Assembly (NCBI GenBank): GCA_004352715.1
Contig: SCFE01000009.1
Span: 2,410,174 to 2,474,173 of the forward strand
DNA from: Hofstenia miamia
Taxonomy: Eukaryota; Xenacoelomorpha; Acoela
DNA: 64,000 bases
Direction: 5' to 3'
Position numbers and translations under genes: made by a program. Within the stretch, counting starts at the first letter, position 1. The number at the start of each line of letters is the position of its first letter. Positions 59,601 through 64,000 of this stretch are shown one piece after another. A model generated the notes under the pieces. It did not search any database. It saw only the letters and a program-made list of their open reading frames with translations, and was not told where the DNA came from.

Positions 59601-59786
59601 ATACATAACAATGAAGTCATTCTTGTTACTTACTTGACTAAGTACACATGCAATTGACGATAGTGCCAACGATAATGACAATCCTACATTTTTGACAATG
59701 CCTTCACTGAAAAAAGTTAAGAAAATGCTAGGAACATAGTAGGCTGTGTAGAAAAAGCAGAAGCTCAAAACGTCAATCTCAAGAAT
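43888..59786 (-). CDS. MFSD1: MFSD1-like major facilitator transporter (divergent, N-terminus missing)
   Basis: A minus-strand gene. Exons found: 59786-59634, 52768-52695, 52651-52543, 52305-52231, 52185-51966, 49383-49170, 44814-44662, 44250-44087 and 43918-43888 (stop TGA). Together they encode TM2 to TM12 and a short C-tail in MFSD1 order, including LLPFISLGK (TM7), RRTGRNIIWIIFSN (TM8/9 loop) and NASLWEMVPLLV (TM10). All junctions are GT-AG and in phase except between 52543 and 52305. The vertebrate relative exports dipeptides from lysosomes with the partner GLMP; that role here is inferred from family only. Identity looks low, suggesting a fast-evolving paralogue. The TM1 exon with the start codon was not found up to 64000. 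The introns hold several transposons. Confidence 0.8.
44087..44250 (-). CDS. MFSD1: MFSD1-like exon, TM12 and C-tail
   Basis: 164 bp, phase 0 in, 2 out. Acceptor ATTTTAG, donor TCAAG|GTATTA. Encodes YGCCVLSVYFFVLVSLSLTI (TM12), then a polar tail WSPYYRDKYPLPNS. Confidence 0.8.
44297..44371. repeat. (TA)n microsatellite
   Basis: Long TA tract interrupted once by TGCA, in the intron between the TM11 and TM12 exons. Confidence 0.97.
44662..44814 (-). CDS. MFSD1: MFSD1-like exon, TM10 and TM11
   Basis: 153 bp, phase 0 to 0. Acceptor GGTTAG, donor TTTG|GTAAGT. Encodes VILACSFSIMNASLWEMVPL, then STAFVCMASIEY and STPLAGL. The A-L-W-x-M-V and T-A-F/Y-x-x-M-x-S-I patterns match MFSD1 TM10/TM11. Confidence 0.85.
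44815..46199. other. Intronic; no exon recognised
   Basis: Within an intron of the MFSD1-like gene. The 124-codon plus-strand open stretch at 45339-45713 has no recognised domain and lies opposite another open frame. Confidence 0.4.
46200..46612. mobile_element. MITE with GGTGTGCGGGACCGG-type ends
   Basis: The left end TCTGGGTGTGCAGGAC and the right end (reverse complement TAGAGGTGTGCGGGACCGG) share GGTGTGC-x-GGAC. Both ends continue into tracts rich in GGTACC and TCCCG. hAT-like; target duplication not identified. Lies in an intron. Confidence 0.55.
46613..49169. other. Intronic; no exon recognised
   Basis: AT-rich intron sequence. 47926-47990 is a short diverged R281 monomer piece. Open stretches at 46643-46886 and 48329-48571 have no domain. 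A (TA)n run lies at 47645-47661. Confidence 0.45.
47926..47990 (-). repeat. R281 monomer fragment
   Basis: TTGTTCCCATGGACATTGAA...CCTCATTATCTGAACATT matches the monomer around 34000 in the same orientation. Confidence 0.65.
49170..49383 (-). CDS. MFSD1: MFSD1-like exon, TM8 and TM9
   Basis: 214 bp, completing the Lys codon from the 51966 exon. Acceptor TTATTTAG, donor CTTATG|GTAAGA. Encodes IFFAERYHADVTVASYLNSI, then RRTGRNIIWIIFS and WINPIILM. The TG(K/R)NIIW motif is the best single match to MFSD1. Confidence 0.88.
49543..50745. mobile_element. hAT-type element with 8-bp TSD in an intron
   Basis: The left end CAGTGGTGTCATTTAGGGGG and the right end (reverse complement CAGTGGCGCCATTTCAG) form the TIR. 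The flanking 8-mers GTGCAAAC (49535-49542) and ATGCAAAC (50746-50753) match at 7 of 8. Inside, a minus-strand 86-codon open stretch (50353-50093) has no recognised transposase motif. A smaller foldback (50259-50378) is nested within it. Non-autonomous. Confidence 0.8.
50259..50378. mobile_element. 120-bp foldback with AAACTTTTGTC repeats
   Basis: TCCAAACTTTTGTCCAGATT at the left is mirrored by AATCCTGACAAAAGTTTGGA at the right. Extra copies of the GACAAAAGTTT core lie inside. It is nested in the 49543-50745 element. Confidence 0.65.
50746..51965. other. Intronic; no exon recognised
   Basis: AT-rich intron. A 47-codon plus-strand ORF at 51310-51453 (ISVSSGSDVPIEKIAG) reads protein-like but has no family. 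(TA)n at 51594-51612. Confidence 0.4.
51966..52185 (-). CDS. MFSD1: MFSD1-like exon, TM6 and TM7
   Basis: 220 bp. Acceptor TTAATTAG, donor GGAAA|GTAGAT. Encodes TAFCVLALIDALFLIAYDKW (TM6), a charged central loop (KVKPTNIDVEEG), and AWLLFILCGIFYSALLPFIS (TM7). The P-F-I-x-L-G-K end is a hallmark of the family. Confidence 0.85.
52231..52305 (-). CDS. MFSD1: MFSD1-like exon, TM5-TM6 link
   Basis: 75 bp. Acceptor TTTTGCAG, donor ATAG|GTTAGT. Encodes DIYVWILHWSDLSANNVLAI and TVSIG. It starts in phase 1, which the upstream exon (ending phase 0) does not supply, so a small exon between 52306 and 52536 is missing or unusual. Confidence 0.7.
52543..52651 (-). CDS. MFSD1: MFSD1-like exon, TM4 and TM5 start
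   Basis: 109 bp, completing a Gly codon from the previous exon. Encodes SANELLVACQYGFAIK, then KWFQVRSTFHAILMTSRL. Glu, Gln, Trp-Phe and the Ser-Arg of TM5 fall where MFSD1 has them. The donor GTAAGT at 52542 is strong, but reading through it stays open and hydrophobic for about 23 more codons, so the true 3' border is unsettled. Confidence 0.75.
52695..52768 (-). CDS. MFSD1: MFSD1-like exon, TM3 end and TM4 start
   Basis: 74 bp, phase 0 in, 2 out. Acceptor TATTTAG, donor GG|GTAAAT. Encodes GLIGLVMWSVHKPYWLVLGA and RMLLG. The Y-W-L...R pattern matches the MFSD1 TM4 start. It joins both the 59634 exon and the 52651 exon in frame. Confidence 0.8.
52927..54153. mobile_element. Element with inverted CGCGCACTAGTGATTTTAA subterminal repeats
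   Basis: The left end GGCTAAGCGCGCACTG and the right end (reverse complement GGTTAAGGCGCCGCGCGCACTAG) are inverted. The motif CGC(R)CACTAGTGAT appears at 52933 and 53006 in one orientation, and at 53938, 54051 and 54131 in the other. Repeated subterminal motifs are usual transposase-binding sites. No transposase seen. A hAT MITE is nested inside. Confidence 0.6.
53217..53614. mobile_element. 398-bp hAT-type MITE with 8-bp TSD
   Basis: The left end AAATGGCGTCAC and the right end (reverse complement CAGTGACGTCAC) form the TIR. The flanks ATAGAAAC (53209-53216) and ATAGTAAC (53615-53622) match at 7 of 8. It lies inside the 52927-54153 element, so it is younger. Confidence 0.75.
54400..55250 (-). 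pseudogene. Tc1-like transposase, broken
   Basis: Minus strand. 55150-54929 encodes the N-terminal DNA-binding part (ARSTFYRNYSVLSSGSDRRR, VLTGAVTTN). 54935-54507 encodes the catalytic domain: FLTDESLFQLHWNTVQVW (first Asp) and GWILQQNGATPHTS, where the second catalytic Asp is Asn. After a frameshift PPNSPDLSPIEI supplies the Glu. The two halves overlap in different frames. TIRs are not obvious. With the Asp-to-Asn change and the frameshifts it cannot transpose. Confidence 0.85.
55356..55388. repeat. (TA)n microsatellite
   Basis: About 33 bp of TA repeats, intronic. Confidence 0.95.
55389..56560. other. Intronic; no exon recognised
   Basis: AT-rich sequence inside the large TM2-TM3 intron of the MFSD1-like gene. 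Confidence 0.5.
56561..56598. repeat. (AT)n microsatellite
   Basis: About 38 bp of AT repeats, intronic, shortly before a gap. Confidence 0.95.
56719..57172. other. Assembly gap (454 N)
   Basis: N-run within an intron; its size looks estimated from read pairs rather than a fixed placeholder. Confidence 0.98.
57173..58067. other. Intronic; no exon recognised
   Basis: 57430-57690 is less AT-rich and has an interrupted plus-strand reading with CYNCNKEFYFINKD and EKCVWFGTRPKNCKKYYGM. It may be a decayed transposon, but no family is recognised. Confidence 0.35.
58068..58268 (-). pseudogene. Extra MFSD1-like TM3-TM5 module
   Basis: On the minus strand, after acceptor GAACTTCAG, one open stretch encodes ILALYHCMASLTAFTIMIR, then SVAAEQTLAAGWASYIYY and QAPKLKNSTFN, before a stop in GTTTAA. 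The part from AAEQ to STF aligns without gaps to the TM4-loop-TM5 region of MFSD1, which the gene also encodes at 52768-52543. The module lacks the intron found there. It could be an alternative exon, a relic of a duplicated gene, or chance hydrophobic similarity. The donor is weak. Confidence 0.4.
58269..59633. other. Intronic; no exon recognised
   Basis: AT-rich intron sequence with nothing further supported. Confidence 0.5.
59634..59786 (-). CDS. MFSD1: MFSD1-like exon, TM2 and start of TM3
   Basis: 153 bp, phase 0 to 0. Acceptor CATTTAG, donor CAA|GTAAGT. It encodes ILEIDVLSFCFFYTAYY, then PSIFLTFFSEGIVKNVG and ends ACVLSQ, lining up with TM2, the short loop and early TM3 of MFSD1. A stop-free 51 codons with good splice sites on both sides. 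Confidence 0.8.
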
Positions 59787-61069
59787 CTAAATGCCTGTTT
59801 AATTCATGATAATTAAATACATAAATATAAATATATACATGTATATAATATTTACTGATATTGTTTATTGATTTAGGGAAATGGGGTGGAATGTGTAAAT
59901 AGTCTGACAAGGATGTGGAACAACGTGGAAGGACGTGTAGAAAATATAAAAGTTGTTCTCTAGTTCATAGCAACATCGGAATTAGGAATTTCAAAGCTGA
60001 ACTAGTTTGCAATTGTGTTAAGCCAAATACCAATATTTTGTCTTGCCGTAAAAGGAACAATGCATTATTTTTGAAGAAAAATTCGCTAAATTTTTTCTCA
60101 TAGAATACAGTTTTAAATTTCTATGCTTTTTCGAAAATCAAATCTCCGGTATCAATTTTTTACTTTTTGAGTGGTTTTTTTATTATTTTTAAGAGAATTG
60201 AACTCATCAGTTTGCAATTCAAGCCATTTCCTTGAAATGAAAGGCTTAGTTGCAATTAATTAATTCAAAGGCCCATATGTATCGCTAAAGACATTGAAAA
60301 TCATGCCAGTTTCCGATTGATAATATTTGAAATTCAAATAATAGAATATTATTGATTCTTCAGGAGAGTTACAATTGATTTTTTAAACTATTTCTAATTT
60401 TTTGAAATTTCATGTTTTGTTTGTACAGTCATACGTCATATCTAAGCGTATGAGGCGAACAAAACACATCTGCAATTGTTTAAGCACTTCGTTTCATTTT
60501 GCATTGAGTAAAGATCCCACTTAAAAAATTGGGCAATTCATAATAAGCAATAAATGTTCTACATTTTAAAATCAAATATTATTTCCAATGTAGGATTTCC
60601 AAAAATCTACTACACTTTAATACTTGCAAAGCTTGTTATTTGTTAGGCTACCATCAAAATGATCCTCTATTTTTTGTTTTTTCGAAGAAAATGCAATGAT
60701 AATATGGCTTCAAAGATCAAAATTGTTATTTTTTATATTGACTACCTTGACGAAATTTGGAATGAAACCTCTGTTTTACTATTATTTGTTTAACTTCAAA
60801 TCGCCACTATGCGATCACAGTAGGCTGTGGAATTCTTCAAATATATTATAAGAAGTTCAATCAATTCAACAATAATTACGCCATCTATCGATGAGAAACT
60901 AACTAAAGAATATTGGATTTAATATGTAATAGCGATCAATCCGACACAAAAAATTAAGTAAAACAATAAATTAACAAAATATTTTGACAAAAATGCACAA
61001 AATGTGGAAGTTCGAAAAATAAAGGGATTTGTTAAAACTATGTTGGGATCACCGAAGACTGACTATACA
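59787..61069. other. Upstream of the first found MFSD1-like exon; TM1 exon not found
   Basis: The TM1 exon should lie at higher coordinates on the minus strand. No segment here combines a hydrophobic frame with a proper donor. Confidence 0.45.
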
Positions 61070-61290
61070 CTGGAATCTTCATGATACCATGTTCTTCTCA
61101 GTTATTTCCTTAAGATTTAATTTTTCATTAGGTGCTGTCGCTGAACTTTACATTTAATTACTCCCCTGATGTTTTCTATGTAGTTGCAGTCCGGACTTAT
61201 ACCCACCCATTTCATGCTCGTATGCGCAGTTCATATTTCCATATTTGAACCTGACTCGATCTATGGGAAGGAGCTAAATTTTGAGGACAT
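61070..61290 (-). pseudogene. Tc1-like transposase fragment
   Basis: The minus strand reads MKWVGISPDCNYIENIRGVI followed by KCKVQ. This matches the W-P-x-x-S-P-D-L-N-P-I-E-N-x-W-G-x-I-K-x-K-V block with the catalytic Glu. Only this C-terminal piece remains. Confidence 0.65.
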
Positions 61291-62247
61291 TAACTTGAAA
61301 ATGTAGGCACAGCATCTTATACTAAGAGTTTTATGTATCAAGACGAATTAATGTTTTTATTTGGTTGAAGAAAACGGAGCCTCCCAATAATTTGTCGGAA
61401 GAACACCCCCAAATAGAAAATTTTGTCGTTGTTTCAAAGAGGGTCTAATGTATTGTGAGACGTCAGTAGATTGGTTGCTATTGGCCAAACTAGGTTGTTA
61501 TAATATCTATTTTGATGTTTGTAAATTTTGAGTTGTTTTAAAATTTAATTTTTGCATATAAAACAGATTTATGTTTGTTACTACAGAATAGTTTGTTTTA
61601 TATTCAAGATAGTGTTGCGGCCGTGGCCTTCTTTAATGAATTGTAATTGTTATCAATTGAGAGTGATGTAGCAAAATTATTAGTTGATATTAGTAAAAAA
61701 GCAATATAAGTGTCTTCATAAATACGTGGGAATTTTGAAATATCTACAGAAAATACAAGGAAGGTTCCTTGATAAACACACATTTCGAGAAACAAAATAA
61801 AGTCTATTCAATCTAACCAATGCAATGTCTTTTGATTTTTGCAGTTATTTCTATATTATTATTCTGCAATACAATTTTGCTTGATGATTGTCCTTTACCC
61901 TCAAATGACAATTGGGGTCCTTTTAACCCAGAATCAATTCCTAAACTTCTTGCCATTTTTTTATATTTTTTTTTATATATTTATTGTAATTTTTATATAT
62001 AGCTTTAAAAAGTGTTCTCAAAATTTGAAAGTTGATAAAAATTTGCTGTATAAATAGCCAGGTGAATTTTCTTAATAGTTATTTGAGGGTTAAATTAATA
62101 GTCACTTTCATAAGATATAAACAGTCATTGTAAACCATGTAGATATGGAATTCAGAAATCGACCATATCCAGTAAATCTATTGGGACTTGCATTTTAACG
62201 TTTTTAGTGTTTTACTATTCAGACCGTTGCTATAATGTCAGAATTAC
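61291..62247. other. No gene recognised
   Basis: A 60-codon plus-strand ORF at 61820-62002 begins MQCLLIFAVISILLFCNTIL, which looks like a signal peptide, but it runs into low-complexity T-rich sequence. Too weak to call. Confidence 0.35.
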
Positions 62248-62440
62248 TTAGATTTTAGTAAAGACTATGATAAATTGCCTCATTTTTTACTCCTTTCTAG
62301 ATTAGAAAATTTAGGTTTTGAGTATGATAATGATCTTTTTATTTATAGCTATCTTTCCAAACTATATGATGAGCGAAGATGTTATTATTGGTCATCTTCT
62401 TCAAATAAGTATTGATTCCATTAACTGCATTTATAATAAT
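62248..62440 (+). mobile_element. LINE reverse transcriptase fragment
   Basis: LDFSKDYDKLPHFLLLSRLE, then LGFEYDNDLFIYSYLSKL: the L-D-F-S-K-A-F-D-x-V-x-H-x-L-L block of LINE RTs, with Ala-Phe changed to Asp-Tyr. Confidence 0.7.
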
Positions 62441-62639
62441 AATTCCTCATGAATGTTATATGTTGATTTTAGAGATTATTCATGCAACCACGAATTACCC
62501 TAAAAAATCTTGTGACATCGTTTATCAATTCTTGTCAATCACGCGCCTTTCATTACTTCACATAATGTAAAACCTAAAATTATTACTATCTAATCTCCGT
62601 TATCTAACTCATACGCCTACACAAAATTCATTGTACTAT

Positions 62640-63225
62640 ACGTATGACTCCATCATGCCATCCTCATACACATTCTGTGCTAACTTGTTATACCATGCTA
62701 TTATATGTATTACATTCTCTATTTCATTCACACATAGCACTTATTTATCACTTACCTCTGCTATTTTATGCATATAAATTTTCACTTTCAAACAGTTTGT
62801 TATCCAGTGCGTTGCTATTATCAGTTGTTCTGTTTCTTTTTTTAATCCTGACCCATTTATTCAATTGTTGCTGTTTTCTCTTGCACAGTTTTCTATATTC
62901 TTTTGGTAATTCCAATGCATTGCTTTCTGCTTGTACCTTGTTCGTCTCTCTGCCTCTTTCTTACTCTTATATGCTTTCTTTCTTTCACATTCAGATCTTA
63001 TGTTTCTCAACTCCTTACTAACCTCCAGGATTAATCACTTAGGTTGTTCCCTACGTTCCATCAGTTCCAATATTTTTGCTTCAACAGTTTCCTCAGCAAT
63101 TAAAAGTCAATTCCTCCTTGATGATATACAGCCTGACCACTTAAGTAGAATGATTTTTACTATTAAACTCCTGATTATAATGCGTTGTTGTCTCCACCAG
63201 TGACAGAGGGCAGCAATACGTTGGC
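62640..63225 (-). mobile_element. LINE family A fragment (copy 3)
   Basis: The pyrimidine-rich plus strand is the complement of A/G-rich LINE A. The minus strand reads AVETEKLALME-like text near 63090, and it matches copy 1 around 17690-17890 (the GTTGAAGC, AACCTAAGTGATTAAT and GAGTTGAGAAACATAAGA blocks). Frame lost. Confidence 0.6.
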
Positions 63226-64000
63226 ACTGTCATACTAGTGTAGAAAACAACACATGGGTGCATTGCCGAAGACACATGATAAATACGGTGTTAATTTTAG
63301 CATTGAAACACATTATACTTGTGACATTTAAATATAATCGTTCTTTTTATTAAAGTGCAATCTTTTCACTGATATTTTTATTTATCTTCTTCAGTTAATT
63401 CTCACTCCAACTAACTATTTGTGCAGAAAGTATCAATGTAATCAAATAATGCAAACACTATAAATGCCACTACTCGGTCATTCCTGCTTAACTTATAACC
63501 CATGCCTGTCTACTCAGTTTTTTTGTAATTAGAATTAAACAAACTAGTAGCAATTGTCTTCATTCCACAAATTTTTTAGTGACGAGACTGGTTATGATAA
63601 TTACTATCTGTGCATATATTAAGCAAAAACCCTAACTCCTTAACTGCTGCTAAATTATTGTGAAATTTTTAATCATTACTCATGTACAAAGATATTTTAC
63701 CAATGTCAAATGAAAAATTCATATGATATGAAATATGTTTATGCAAGCATCGTCTCTCACTTAAAGTTATAAATTTTGCACTTTCTCAAGTGTATTTTAT
63801 ATGTTGATATTATGAAATATGTAATGTATTAAACTTTTCAAAATTACTTATTTCTTAAATTTAAAAATGATTTACAAATTTCAATTATTGATAACAAAAA
63901 ACATTTTAGGAATGAATTAATCTGTAACTTGGTATCCAACATTAGCCGTTGCAAAATCAGCAATAAACTAATAAAACTACCCGATTTGTTGAAATTAATC
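63226..64000. other. No gene recognised
   Basis: AT-rich sequence; no exon, repeat pair or RNA gene supported. Confidence 0.45.

Noticed and set aside
62644-63203. Plus-strand Ser/Leu/Phe-rich ORFs that look like membrane proteins
   Set aside because: The complement of LINE A copy 3.
1-64000. CRISPR arrays, operons, bacterial promoters or terminators
   Set aside because: Intron-bearing host genes and metazoan transposons show this is eukaryotic; no regularly spaced short repeats were seen.

Overview
The window is AT-rich metazoan nuclear DNA, most likely from an invertebrate. It has no operons, no ribosome binding sites and few long ORFs. Coding exons are split by GT-AG introns, and transposable-element fossils of many classes are nested in one another. 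Penelope-like, non-LTR, LTR, Tc1/mariner and hAT elements together suggest an arthropod-like or other invertebrate genome, but the sequence does not fix the phylum. Four N-runs (7952-8951, 14424-15423, 18597-18994, 56719-57172) and five single Ns (10491, 12238, 15731, 30307, 37966) show a scaffolded short-read draft; several 'repeats' next to the single Ns look like unmerged contig ends.

Layout. 1-2580: a decayed Penelope-like element (PLE) with reverse transcriptase, GIY-YIG endonuclease and three hammerhead-ribozyme-like motifs in its terminal repeats. 2854-4426: a hAT fossil with terminal inverted repeats (TIRs) and 8-bp target-site duplications (TSDs), carrying a nested mariner relic. 5.9-6.3 kb: a deleted mariner. 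9-14.4 kb: duplicated or collapsed sequence around a minisatellite-bearing repeat, called R281 here, which recurs as a tandem array at 33.6-34.9 kb. 15.9-17.0 kb: the 3' exons of an unrecognised host gene on the minus strand. 17.4-27.5 kb: two LINE copies of one family, MITEs and two odd palindromes. 29.3-33.5 kb: an LTR-retrotransposon gag relic, a nearly complete Tc1 element and a mariner. 35-43.9 kb: fragments of a second LINE family, a terminal exon of another unknown gene, and hAT-like MITEs.

43.9-59.8 kb: the main host gene, a divergent MFSD1-like major facilitator transporter on the minus strand. Nine exons have matching splice phases almost throughout. The introns hold a hAT element, a GCGCAC-rich foldback element, a Tc1 relic and an extra exon-like module resembling TM3-TM5. 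The TM1 exon was not found. 61-64 kb: a Tc1 fragment and two LINE fragments.

The only clear cellular functions are the MFSD1-like transporter (known relatives are lysosomal dipeptide exporters) and one small protein of unknown role. Everything else recognisable is mobile DNA, and most of it is inactive.
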